From contig CANGWP010000048.1 in NCBI GenBank assembly GCA_947457605.1, positions 1 through 14,393 on the forward strand: a DNA stretch of 14,393 nucleotides, given 5' to 3'. The position numbers were made by a program, and so were the translations under genes. Source of the stretch: Bdellovibrionales bacterium. Its GTDB lineage: Bacteria > Bdellovibrionota > UBA1018 > CAIMNF01. Shown here in pieces: positions 7,439 to 14,393 of the stretch. The notes below the pieces were generated by a model. The model searched no databases and was not told the DNA's origin. It was given only the letters and a program-made list of their open reading frames with translations. Position 1 is the first letter of the stretch; every line of letters starts with the position of its first letter.

Positions 7439-8371
7439 CTAGTTGGACTGAAGAGTAGTGGCGGCAGTGAGCTGATCGAGGTTCACGCCCTTTTTCTTCA
7501 GAACCTGTCGGATGTCGTACATGTAGGTTCCGATGTTGTATTTGATCGGGTCTGGAGCGGCTGCTGCGTGGACCGCAATTACCTTTGGTACGCCTGCGGT
7601 ATTGACCGCAATTACGCTACTGCCGCTGTTTCCGGGCTGGGTGTCGCACTGATAGGCCACGCGCGAGGCATTGCTGAAGGGTCTTCCCACTACGGAGCTT
7701 TTGGTCACGGCACAATATTGAGACCATTCAAGAGGGCGTCCCATCGGATACCCGAAGATGGTGATCTTGGTCTTCGCGGGGGTTCTGTCGGATTCCATCG
7801 CGATTCCAACACTGGCTTTTGGCGCTTGCTCTACTTGAAAGATTGCGAAATCAACCTCTGAGCTCAGCTCGGCATAGATGATCTTGGTGCATTGACTGGT
7901 TTGGGTGACCACGGGTTTCGGGCTTCCCGTGGAAGGAGATCCTCGATAGCCCCAGTACACCTTCACGGTTGGGCAGGCTTGGTTGGAAACCGAGGTGGAA
8001 TAAGTGTTTTCAAGAAAGCAGTGCCCGGCGGTGAGGACATAGCCGTTCCCGATGTGCGTTCCGCTGCACGACCCCGAATCGCCCATGGTAACCAACCCGT
8101 ACGCATCCAGAGTCGGGCGAAGGGTTGCATCCGTATTTGCGCCGTCCGCACGCATGGGGATCATGGGATTGATGCCGATGATCTTCGATGGATGATAGTC
8201 AGACAAAGAGACACTGTTTGAATTTCCCAACTCGGGAGAGTTCGGATTCAAAGGCTCCACCACCGGATTTCCACGATATCCACCGCACGCCGTTAGGACG
8301 ATGGCAGAAAGAAGAAGCAGGGCCGAGGGTTTTGCATTCAGGGAACTCTTTGCTTTGATCTGGTTTGTCAT
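7439..8371 (-). CDS. Trypsin-like (S1 fold) serine protease lipoprotein
   Basis: A 310-residue envelope serine endopeptidase with a complete chymotrypsin-fold triad: His117 in SGTHIGNGYVLTAGHC, Asp174 in SSEVDFAIF, and Ser249 in QPGNSGSS. The lipobox Leu-Thr-Ala-Cys29 follows a positively charged n-region (three Lys), so it should be lipid-anchored. A Pro/Asn/Ser-rich linker (about 30-85) separates the anchor from the protease domain. Six further Cys (102, 118, 133, 161, 220, 242) fit three disulfides, including the usual one next to the catalytic His. The N-P-G-N-S-G-S-S-type serine loop resembles V8/glutamyl endopeptidase-like bacterial S1 proteases, but specificity cannot be assigned. The start ATG (8369-8371) has a strong GGAGGAG at 8381-8387, 9 nt upstream. 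It is the first gene of a minus-strand series with the YghO-like and MltA genes. Confidence 0.92.
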   Translation of the reverse strand: MTNQIKAKSSLNAKPSALLLLSAIVLTACGGYRGNPVVEPLNPNSPELGNSNSVSLSDYHPSKIIGINPMIPMRADGANTDATLRPTLDAYGLVTMGDSGSCSGTHIGNGYVLTAGHCFLENTYSTSVSNQACPTVKVYWGYRGSPSTGSPKPVVTQTSQCTKIIYAELSSEVDFAIFQVEQAPKASVGIAMESDRTPAKTKITIFGYPMGRPLEWSQYCAVTKSSVVGRPFSNASRVAYQCDTQPGNSGSSVIAVNTAGVPKVIAVHAAAAPDPIKYNIGTYMYDIRQVLKKKGVNLDQLTAATTLQSN

Positions 8372-8656
8372 CTCGTTTGACTCCTCCGGACAAAATGTCC
8401 TTGGTGCGGGTAATAAACACTAAAACGAATCAGTTTAAAAGATAAAATTCAATTATTTTCATTGATGACCTTACTCTTTGAGATCACTGAAGAAATTCCC
8501 CCCGTGCCCCCGAAAGCTTGATCAGAACGCGCCCACCCTATCGAGGGGAGATGTTGGTTTGCAAGATAAAAGTAAACAGAATCGATTTAATCCTTTCCGG
8601 CGGAGGGGCACCGCTTTCCTGCTTGAATGTGGAAGGGGGCGGGATTACATAGAATT
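8372..8656. promoter_or_regulatory. Divergent intergenic region between protease and PafA-like genes
   Basis: This is the longest gene-free stretch in the window (285 bp). It must carry the promoters of the minus-strand protease series and of the plus-strand phosphatase/Prc pair. The block about 8411-8465 is strongly AT-rich, unlike the surrounding DNA. The rest (8500-8650) is mixed, with a G-rich run GGAAGGGGGCGGG at 8631-8643. No -35/-10 pair with normal spacing stood out; TTGCAA (8559-8564) and TTTAAT (8586-8591) are 21 bp apart, which is too long. A 60-codon open frame inside it has no coding features. Confidence 0.5.
8388..8400 (-). promoter_or_regulatory. Perfect 13-bp inverted repeat abutting the protease ribosome binding site
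   Basis: GGACA-AAA-TGTCC has perfect 5-bp arms and a 3-nt centre. Its edge at 8388 is immediately next to the Shine-Dalgarno GGAGGAG (minus strand, 8381-8387) of the trypsin-like lipoprotein gene. It could be a short RNA hairpin tuning translation or a small dimeric operator. No second copy was noticed in the window. The symmetry is seen directly; the role is inference. Confidence 0.35.
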
Positions 8657-10222
8657 ATGATAAAAATTTCAAAGACTTTTGTCGCTCTCGGGCTGGTGGC
8701 AGCAGTTGGTTTTCCGGGCGAAGTTCGGGCCGCGACGCCCTATCGTCTCGGGGTGGTGCTGGTGGTGGATCAATTCCGCGCAGATTACCTGATGCGGTTC
8801 AAGGATCGATTGAAGACTCCCGGTTCCGCAAGCGGTGGATTTCGATTCTTAATGGAGAAGGGAGCGTACTTTCCACTCGCCGATCACGGACTGCTCCAGA
8901 ACATGACGGGGCCCGGGCATGCGACGGTTCTCTCGGGCTCTTATCCCTATCGAAATCTCATTTCCCAGAACAATTGGTTTGATCGCGAAGAGAAGCGGGA
9001 TCGCTATTGTGTCCAGGATGATGCGATGAAGATCATCGGATCAGAAGGTGTGGTGACTCAGGCAAGGTCCGGGATTTCGCCCAAGAACTTCAATGCAACC
9101 ACGGTCGGAGATGAACTCAAAAACGTGAACCGCGCCTCGCGAGTGGTGAGTGTGGCGCTCAAGGACCGGGCTTCGGTTCTTCTGGGGGGAAAGCGCCCGG
9201 ATTACGCCCTTTGGTTTCACGACAAGAGCTGTCAGTGGGTTTCGAGTGAGTACTATCTGAAGAAGCTCCCGGATTTCGCTCTAAAGCGAAATGAAGTTCT
9301 GAAAAAAGAAAAAGAGATGAGTTTTGATTTCGGAACGTTGAAGGGGCTTAAGCGCTGCTCCAAGCAATCGCTTCAAACTCCCTGGGGAGTGAAAGAGACC
9401 TTCAATGCCGCTCTTGCCGCAGTCGACGGGCTCAAGCTCGGACGGGGAAAGGATGTGGATCTCCTGCTTGTGAGTCTTTCCAGTCATGACTACCTTGGCC
9501 ACCACTTTGGACCGAATCATCCGAATCTTGAGGCCATGACCATCGAGGAAGACAAACTGATCTCTGAATTTTTTGCCGCGATTTCTGCCAAAGTGCCCGG
9601 AGGCATGAAGGACGTTTTCGTGGTCCTGACCGGCGATCACGGAATTCCGCCCGCGAGCATTCCGGATGAGTATGTGCTGGGGGAGCGGATTCCGGAGAAT
9701 GAACTTCCCGAACTTGCCGAGAAAACCCTGACCGAGGCTTTCGGAAAGCCTAAGGGCGGGCGTTGGGTGGATGCGATCCCTGAATTCCAAATCTATTTGA
9801 ACCGGGATGCGTTGAAGTCCGCGGGCATCACTCCGACCGATGCACTCAAGCCTCTTCGTGCCGCGCTTTTAAAACAGCGCTATGTGGATCAGGTCTGGGC
9901 ACGGGATGAGATTCTTTTTGAGCGGAAAGTTCCCGCCGGTGAGTACGGAATCGTGGCCGACCGCACCTTGAGCACTCGGAGCGGGGATATCCTGATTGTG
10001 TTGAAGCCCTTCTTTCAAAGTGACGCCTATCCTTTGACTCATATGACCATGTATTCCTACGATCGGTATGTTCCGCTCGCGTTTTATGGTAAAACCTTCC
10101 GCCCGGGGGTGTACCGTCAAATCGTGAACATTGTGGACATTGCACCAACTCTGACCCAGGTCCTTGGCGTGATCCCTCCTGCACAATCCGAGGGTCGGGT
10201 GCTGACTGAGATCTTGCGGTAA
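8657..10222 (+). CDS. PafA-like secreted alkaline phosphatase (nucleotide pyrophosphatase/phosphodiesterase superfamily)
   Basis: A 521-residue zinc-dependent phosphate monoesterase of the PafA type, exported by a type I signal (cut likely after Ala25, EVRA-ATPY). All PafA active-site elements can be placed: Asp38 in VVDQFRADY, nucleophile Thr84 in NMTGPGHAT, Asn105 in QNNWFD, Lys169 and Arg171 in ALKDRAS. Asp278 and His282 lie in SSHDYLGHHFGP, Asp327-His328 in LTGDHG, and His462 in LTHMTMYSYDRYVPLAFYG. The Lys/Arg pair distinguishes PafA monoesterases from NPP diesterases. I chose the ATG at 8657 over one 30 bp upstream (8627) because it gives a clean signal peptide; the G-rich Shine-Dalgarno candidate at 8631-8643 is rather far (13 nt). 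A tail-specific protease gene follows 22 bp after the stop, suggesting an operon. It would scavenge phosphate from organic esters in the periplasm or medium. Confidence 0.92.
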   Translation: MIKISKTFVALGLVAAVGFPGEVRAATPYRLGVVLVVDQFRADYLMRFKDRLKTPGSASGGFRFLMEKGAYFPLADHGLLQNMTGPGHATVLSGSYPYRNLISQNNWFDREEKRDRYCVQDDAMKIIGSEGVVTQARSGISPKNFNATTVGDELKNVNRASRVVSVALKDRASVLLGGKRPDYALWFHDKSCQWVSSEYYLKKLPDFALKRNEVLKKEKEMSFDFGTLKGLKRCSKQSLQTPWGVKETFNAALAAVDGLKLGRGKDVDLLLVSLSSHDYLGHHFGPNHPNLEAMTIEEDKLISEFFAAISAKVPGGMKDVFVVLTGDHGIPPASIPDEYVLGERIPENELPELAEKTLTEAFGKPKGGRWVDAIPEFQIYLNRDALKSAGITPTDALKPLRAALLKQRYVDQVWARDEILFERKVPAGEYGIVADRTLSTRSGDILIVLKPFFQSDAYPLTHMTMYSYDRYVPLAFYGKTFRPGVYRQIVNIVDIAPTLTQVLGVIPPAQSEGRVLTEILR

Positions 10223-10244
10223 ATCAATAAAGGGAACAAACTGA

Positions 10245-12209
10245 ATGAATATGAAAATCATCTCCTCGTTGATCGCGGTATCCTTGCTTCCACTTTCGAT
10301 TTCGCGCGCGGAATCGCTTCAGTGTCAGCAGATTCCATCCCTGTTGAATGTGTTCATGAGCAACCACATTTCGATGAACCAGCTGAATGGCGAGTTGAAG
10401 ACGCGCACGGTAAGTCTCTTTCTGAAATACCTCGATCCCAACAAACAGCTCTTTTACAAAAAGGATGTCGAGAAGATGACCTCCCAGCTCTCGGACCTTT
10501 TCAATACGATGGCGAGTGGAAACTGTTCTTCCTTGAACGAGATTTCGTCTCTGCTTGTGGAGCGGGCGCAGGAGAATCTCGGTGTGGTGAAGGAAACCTT
10601 GAAGCCGGATTTCGCGCTCAAAGAAGAGATTCGCTATCAGACGGATACCAAGAAGCGGGATTACCCTGTGGACCTCGCCCAGAAAAAAACCGCGCTCGAA
10701 GCTGCAATCCATACCCAGGTGGCAACCATCGCGGCGGGAGATGTGAAGCTCCCCAAGGCAAAAGAGCAACTCTTGAAAAGGTATGAGCTTTCGGTGAAGC
10801 GCTCCAAGGAGATGAATCTTGGAAAGATGATCAATCTTTTTGCCGAGTCATTTGCGCACTCGCTTGATCCGCATTCGGATTATCTCTCTCCCGAGCAACT
10901 CGATGAATTCAAGATCAGCATGGGGCTTTCGCTCGAAGGCATCGGCGTTTCCCTCAGTTCCGATGACGGCTACACCGTGGTTCAGGAAATCATTCCCGGG
11001 GGAAGTGCGGACCGGGCCCGCGCACTGAAACCAAAGGACAAGATCATTGCGGTTGCCCAGGACAGGGGCGAGCCTGTCAGCATTGTCGACATGGATCTTT
11101 CGGATGTGGTGAAAATGATCCGGGGGAAAAAGGGAACCAAGGTGAAGCTCACAGTGGTTCGGGTTCAGGGCAAGGAGTCCGAGACCTTTGATGTCGTCAT
11201 TGTGCGCGACAAGGTCGACATGAAAGAGCAGGCCGCGAAAGTCGATTATCAGACCCGCAAGGTGGACGGGAAGACCTTCAAGATCGCGGTGATCGATCTT
11301 CCTTCGTTTTATGGAGGATCCGATCGGAATTCGCGGGATTGCTACGATGACATGCGGGCCATCGTGGAAGAGGCGGTAAGCAGGAAGGTGGACGGCATCA
11401 TCCTCGACCTCTCGACGGATGGCGGAGGTCTTTTGCAGGATGCGGTGAAGATCGCGGGACTCTTCATCAAGAACGGCCCCGTGGTTGCAACCCAGGATCT
11501 GAAGATGAAGCCCGAGATTCTATCGGATGATGACAACAAGGTTTTCTTCAACGGCCCGTTCATGATCATCACCACCCGACAGAGCGCTTCGGCGTCCGAG
11601 ATTCTGGCCGGTGCCATGAAAGACTACAAGCGTGCTCTCATTGTGGGTGGGGATCACACCTATGGAAAGGGAAGCGTGCAGGTTTTGAATCCGCTTCCGT
11701 TCCGTTTGGGCGCGATGAAGCTCACGACCCAGATGTTTTATCTGCCTGGCGGCGTTTCAACCCAGTTCGGTGGAGTGGATTCGGACATCTCCATGCCGAC
11801 CTACCTTGATCTTGATGACATGGGCGAGCGCTACATGGACTACGCACTTCCTCCCTCGAAAACAAAACCATTCATTGTTCCCGAATTGGCAAAGGGAGTG
11901 GAACCGAACGAAAAGTGGACGCCGGTGGATGATGCTCTGATCCGCTTTCTCAAGGAAAAATCCGCAAAGCGGGTTTCCAAGAATTCCGATTTCAATGAAA
12001 TTCAGAAGGATCTCGATGATACCAAAAAGAACGAGGGCTGGATCAAGGTGGCCGATATCCTGAAGCGTTCCGGAAAGGACAAGGACAAGCGGAAGGAAAA
12101 AAAGGACCTTGCCGCCACGGCTCAGGGCCGCAAGCAGCTTTGGATCAAGGATCCGCGCGTGCAGGAGTCGCTCAACATCATGACCGACTGGCTTGCGCGC
12201 GGGAAGTAA
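10245..12209 (+). CDS. prc: Tail-specific / C-terminal processing protease (Prc, peptidase family S41)
   Basis: A 654-residue periplasmic serine protease with a Ser-Lys dyad that degrades or trims proteins from the C-terminus. It has a signal peptide (1 to about 22, cut near SRA-ES) and an N-terminal helical Prc domain (about 25-220, with the FLKYLDPNKQLF motif at 59-70 and a DPHSDYLSP motif at 208-216). A PDZ domain follows (about 225-310), then the S41 core (about 345-485). The nucleophile is Ser449 in QSASASEILAGAMKDY and the general base Lys475 in YGKGSVQ, by alignment to E. coli Prc Ser452/Lys477. Length is close to E. coli Prc (682). A very Lys-rich stretch (about 606-622) lies in the C-terminal part. 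ATG 10245 is supported by AGGGA at 10231-10235. It sits 22 bp after the PafA-like gene and probably shares its mRNA. Confidence 0.93.
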   Translation: MNMKIISSLIAVSLLPLSISRAESLQCQQIPSLLNVFMSNHISMNQLNGELKTRTVSLFLKYLDPNKQLFYKKDVEKMTSQLSDLFNTMASGNCSSLNEISSLLVERAQENLGVVKETLKPDFALKEEIRYQTDTKKRDYPVDLAQKKTALEAAIHTQVATIAAGDVKLPKAKEQLLKRYELSVKRSKEMNLGKMINLFAESFAHSLDPHSDYLSPEQLDEFKISMGLSLEGIGVSLSSDDGYTVVQEIIPGGSADRARALKPKDKIIAVAQDRGEPVSIVDMDLSDVVKMIRGKKGTKVKLTVVRVQGKESETFDVVIVRDKVDMKEQAAKVDYQTRKVDGKTFKIAVIDLPSFYGGSDRNSRDCYDDMRAIVEEAVSRKVDGIILDLSTDGGGLLQDAVKIAGLFIKNGPVVATQDLKMKPEILSDDDNKVFFNGPFMIITTRQSASASEILAGAMKDYKRALIVGGDHTYGKGSVQVLNPLPFRLGAMKLTTQMFYLPGGVSTQFGGVDSDISMPTYLDLDDMGERYMDYALPPSKTKPFIVPELAKGVEPNEKWTPVDDALIRFLKEKSAKRVSKNSDFNEIQKDLDDTKKNEGWIKVADILKRSGKDKDKRKEKKDLAATAQGRKQLWIKDPRVQESLNIMTDWLARGK

Positions 12210-12213
12210 GGCC

Positions 12214-12714
12214 TTATTTCTTTTTACGTCCCGGAAATACGATCATCTCGGAATCCGCCTGGCCTGGAACCGCTACGCCTCCCGAGGAGGGCACCGATAT
12301 CGGATCATTGGAGCGGGCCTTTGGTTGTCCATCGAGTGTAGAGGAGGGCGGGGCACCTTTTTGCCGTTCTCCAATTGCTTTGGGCCCTTTGTCCTCCGGG
12401 TCTTCCGGATCGGGAATGTCGTCTTCAGGATCCTTAAAAGCATCATCTTGCTTGATTTGTTCAGGGGTCATGGTGAGCGAAACTTTTCCTTGGTTGACTT
12501 CTTTATCCTCATTCGGCGGGAGTCCCGCCGTGGATTTGATTTCATAGTTTCGCTGATTGACCCGTTTGGTTTGATCCTGGAACAATCTCTCCATCGCGGC
12601 TTCAGGGTCGATGGGATTTCTTTTCTTGGGCTTGGCTTGAGCCAGGGGGAGCTGGAGAGTTAAACAAAAAAAGATGATTTTTGAGAAGCCACGAAGTAAA
12701 ATTGTCCGAGTCAT
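12214..12714 (-). CDS. Small exported acidic/Pro-rich protein of unknown function
   Basis: This 166-residue protein has a plausible type I signal (1-27, cut after LAQA). The mature part is largely low-complexity: a basic start (KPKKRNP), an Asp/Glu/Pro block with the tandem pattern D-P-E-D-D-I-P-D-P-E-D-P-E-D (95-108), a Pro/Ser/Gly tail, and a basic end GRKKK. It contains no cysteine after the signal and is probably disordered. No domain is recognised. It is chosen over two overlapping plus-strand open frames because only this frame has a signal peptide and protein-like composition. The ATG at 12712-12714 lacks a Shine-Dalgarno; TAAAAT lies 5 nt before it on the minus strand, so a leaderless transcript is possible. 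It converges on prc with a 4-bp gap and is divergent from the 12-Cys protein gene. Confidence 0.65.
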   Translation of the reverse strand: MTRTILLRGFSKIIFFCLTLQLPLAQAKPKKRNPIDPEAAMERLFQDQTKRVNQRNYEIKSTAGLPPNEDKEVNQGKVSLTMTPEQIKQDDAFKDPEDDIPDPEDPEDKGPKAIGERQKGAPPSSTLDGQPKARSNDPISVPSSGGVAVPGQADSEMIVFPGRKKK

Positions 12715-12765
12715 ATTGTCAATTTTAACACAACAAGGTACCTTAAGAAAGGGGGAGGATTCTGA
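12715..12765. promoter_or_regulatory. Short divergent promoter region
   Basis: Only 51 bp separate two divergent genes. On the plus strand TTGTCA (12716-12721) and TACCTT (12739-12744) are 17 bp apart, a weak sigma70-like pair that would place transcription start close to the strong Shine-Dalgarno GGGGGAGGA (12751-12759). On the minus strand TAAAAT sits just in front of the acidic protein's ATG. The two signals overlap, so expression of the two genes may be mutually exclusive or linked. Box assignments are tentative. Confidence 0.3.
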
Positions 12766-14190
12766 ATGGGACTCTTGAGGGCGCTTTTTGTCGTTTCAAT
12801 TTTTCTGGGGGGATCTACCAATGCGGTAGCAGTCGAGTTTCCCAGCATCATGATGTGCCTTGATGCATATGGAAATGTCGCGGGTGGAAAGCCCGAGGAC
12901 ACCTGCCCGAACGCGCTCCCGAAGTGCTCCGATATCCTTCCCAAGACCAAGGAAGACGTGAAAAAACTTCTCTCGATGAAGATTTACGGTTTTTGGATGG
13001 GAAAGGATCTTGACCTGAACAAAACCACTCTCCAAGAGCCCTTTGGCAAAGACTTGAATCAGGGCATGTGCAGTGTGGTGGGACACCACATTGTGTACAA
13101 GGGAGACAGGGATCTTGAATTTGATGAGATCCGAAACGGAACTGATCAGGTCTCCACCGGGGGAATCAATCTTTACACCAAAAAGTCCTGCGGTTCCCGT
13201 CCGATGATGAGAAAAGGCGGAGGTCGCGCAAACGGAAAACGGCAATTGGCGATTGTTTTCAACGGGGAGTACGGTACCCGTTGGAGTTCTGCGATCCTGG
13301 GGGGCATGCCTTGGGAGATCCGGGCTGCTGCACACAAGTTTTTTTCTTCGGTTGGCGAAAAGCCCGAGGAGCTGACCAAGGGGCTGAAGGACGAGTCCCT
13401 TAGGGAACTTGCCGAGGCGGGCAAGCAAACGCAGGACCAATTGAAGGAGCTTCTGAGCTCGCTTCCCCAGGAGAGCCGCGCTTTTTGCACCAATCCCGCA
13501 TACAAAAATCTGGTCGGAAGGTGCATGGGCACCGACGAGCCGCTCTCGATGACCGATCCTGCCATGCGTTTGTGCCAGATTGTCGGAGTCACAGTGGCCA
13601 TGCAAGGCGGTGGAGTGCAGAATGCGGTGGTCGCCCAGATCATGGCCACTGCCAACAAAAACTTTCAAGAGCACTTCAAGAACATTCTGCGGACCGATCA
13701 GCCGATTTGGATGGCCTTGCAAGATGCTTGTCAAAAAAGAACGAAAAACTTTCTGGGTATGAACCGCAGGAAGAAGATGGCGAAGCAAGCATCCTGCTTC
13801 CATGACGGGGATTGGGTCAGGGTTTCCAAGGATTGGGATGTGCACGATTCGGATGATTCGGGCAACTGGATCGGGGCGAGAAATCGGAAGAATCAAATGC
13901 GTCTCGCCTTCAGACTTGATCGTGACAACCCCGAAACTGTACGTGATGTGGACCCGCCAAACAATAATTCACCCTACAAAAGAAGAGGAATGACAAAAGA
14001 GCGTACGATGGGGTGGCTATTTGGATGGGATAAGTTTGAAACCCTTCCGGTAACCCTCGCCAGTGGTTTTGAAGGAGCTGTTGAATGGGTCATCCGTAAA
14101 AAAGTCTGCGAGCAGAGCGCGGTCGACTCACCCAGCGAGGCCTGCGACGAAACCAAGATTCCGGACAAACCGGAAGGCGTGAAGTGGTGA
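12766..14190 (+). CDS. Secreted 12-cysteine protein of unknown family
   Basis: A 474-residue protein with a type I signal (cut likely after Ala22, VAVA-like region, before EFPS). It has a strong Shine-Dalgarno, GGGGGAGGA (12751-12759). I do not recognise the family. The mature protein has 12 cysteines (31, 47, 54, 102, 142, 241, 253, 270, 322, 344, 448, 460), an even number consistent with six disulfides in an oxidising compartment. The first cluster (31-54) forms a compact Cys motif. A basic Gly-rich loop (149-159), a charged amphipathic helix region (about 197-232), and a 360-415 segment rich in Asp, Asn, Arg follow. There are no transmembrane segments apart from the signal. A second exported-protein gene starts 10 bp after the stop, so the two likely form an operon and may act together. 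Confidence 0.8.
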   Translation: MGLLRALFVVSIFLGGSTNAVAVEFPSIMMCLDAYGNVAGGKPEDTCPNALPKCSDILPKTKEDVKKLLSMKIYGFWMGKDLDLNKTTLQEPFGKDLNQGMCSVVGHHIVYKGDRDLEFDEIRNGTDQVSTGGINLYTKKSCGSRPMMRKGGGRANGKRQLAIVFNGEYGTRWSSAILGGMPWEIRAAAHKFFSSVGEKPEELTKGLKDESLRELAEAGKQTQDQLKELLSSLPQESRAFCTNPAYKNLVGRCMGTDEPLSMTDPAMRLCQIVGVTVAMQGGGVQNAVVAQIMATANKNFQEHFKNILRTDQPIWMALQDACQKRTKNFLGMNRRKKMAKQASCFHDGDWVRVSKDWDVHDSDDSGNWIGARNRKNQMRLAFRLDRDNPETVRDVDPPNNNSPYKRRGMTKERTMGWLFGWDKFETLPVTLASGFEGAVEWVIRKKVCEQSAVDSPSEACDETKIPDKPEGVKW

Positions 14191-14200
14191 GGAATTGATC

Positions 14201-14393
14201 ATGAAAAAAGCATCGTTTTTTTTGTTCGCGCTTCAGTTTTTCTATTCCCCGATTTCGCATGCTTGGGACGACAAAGACACCGGTTTGGTCGTGGGTAGTG
14301 TGCTGGGAGGCCCCATCGGGCTCGGGGTGGCTGCGATTTACAATAACAATTCATCCAACAACAGCACGGCGTTGAGCTTTGCATGTCTCAGCA
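14201..14393 (+). CDS. N-terminal part of a small secreted or membrane-associated protein (3' end outside window)
   Basis: The frame opens at ATG 14201 with GAGGAA (14189-14194) 6 nt upstream and stays open to the window end (64 codons). It starts with a typical signal, MKKASFFLFALQFFYSPISHA, cut likely before WDD. A glycine-rich hydrophobic stretch, VVGSVLGGPIGLGVAAIY (about 31-48), follows; it resembles a glycine-zipper membrane segment. An Asn/Ser-rich run comes next. It begins 10 bp after the 12-Cys protein gene and is probably co-transcribed. No family can be assigned from the fragment. Confidence 0.7.
   Translation, partial: MKKASFFLFALQFFYSPISHAWDDKDTGLVVGSVLGGPIGLGVAAIYNNNSSNNSTALSFACLS

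Noticed and set aside
8559..8591. TTGCAA and TTTAAT as a phosphatase promoter
   Set aside because: The 21-bp spacing is outside the normal 16-18 bp range, so I did not call it.
8478..8660. 60-codon plus-strand open frame in the divergent intergenic region
   Set aside because: No Shine-Dalgarno, composition not protein-like, and it would overlap the start of the phosphatase gene.
12140..12663. Two overlapping plus-strand open frames after prc
   Set aside because: The first starts inside prc and both overlap the minus-strand gene that has a signal peptide; no ribosome site and no domain.
12796..13896. Long minus-strand open frame of 366 codons opposite the 12-Cys protein gene
   Set aside because: The plus frame has a strong ribosome site, a signal peptide and patterned cysteines; the minus frame is His/Leu/Arg-rich without export signal or motif, typical of an antisense shadow.
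1..14393. Search for CRISPR arrays, tRNAs, insertion sequences, attachment sites or defence genes
   Set aside because: No regularly spaced repeats, no cloverleaf-like sequence, no transposase or integrase motifs and no nuclease or defence domains were seen by eye.

Overview
The window looks like chromosomal DNA of a free-living, envelope-rich Gram-negative bacterium. It has a beta-barrel protein tail ending in Phe, several lipobox-bearing lipoproteins, many type I signal peptides, and a periplasmic lytic transglycosylase and tail-specific protease. The mix of a protein-glutamine deamidase, a trypsin-like lipoprotein, a PafA-type phosphatase, an OPT transporter and a YghO-like double GNAT protein would fit Bdellovibrionota/Oligoflexia. 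That placement is inference from gene content, since no rRNA or marker gene is present. I see no tRNA, rRNA, CRISPR, insertion sequence or phage gene.

Layout: (1) 1-1197, plus strand: the tail of an outer-membrane barrel protein followed 10 bp later by a lipoprotein. (2) 1180-2589, minus strand: a Cys-rich small lipoprotein downstream of a secreted protein-glutamine deamidase-like enzyme. (3) 2678-5101, plus strand: an OPT-family transporter followed 3 bp later by a PaiA-like polyamine/small-molecule acetyltransferase. (4) 5091-8371, minus strand: a trypsin-like lipoprotein, then a YghO-like GNAT protein, then an MltA lytic transglycosylase; the last two overlap by 4 bp. (5) 8657-12209, plus strand: a PafA-like alkaline phosphatase and a Prc/CtpA tail-specific protease, 22 bp apart. 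(6) 12214-12714, minus strand: a secreted acidic, Pro-rich protein of unknown role. (7) 12766-14393, plus strand: a 12-cysteine secreted protein of unknown family and the start of a further small secreted protein.

The genes are packed tightly. Two convergent pairs overlap at their 3' ends (18 and 11 bp) and a third is separated by only 4 bp. The strand switches leave three divergent promoter regions: 2590-2677, 8372-8656 and 12715-12765. All but two of the genes (the two acetyltransferases) encode exported or membrane proteins, so the shared theme is envelope and extracellular chemistry: protein deamidation, proteolysis, murein cleavage, phosphate-ester hydrolysis and peptide uptake.

I did not find a clear-cut new defence or mobile system. 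The best candidates for undescribed biology are the deamidase plus Cys-rich lipoprotein pair, the 12-Cys secreted protein with its small partner, and a hairpin abutting the ribosome binding site of the trypsin-like lipoprotein.
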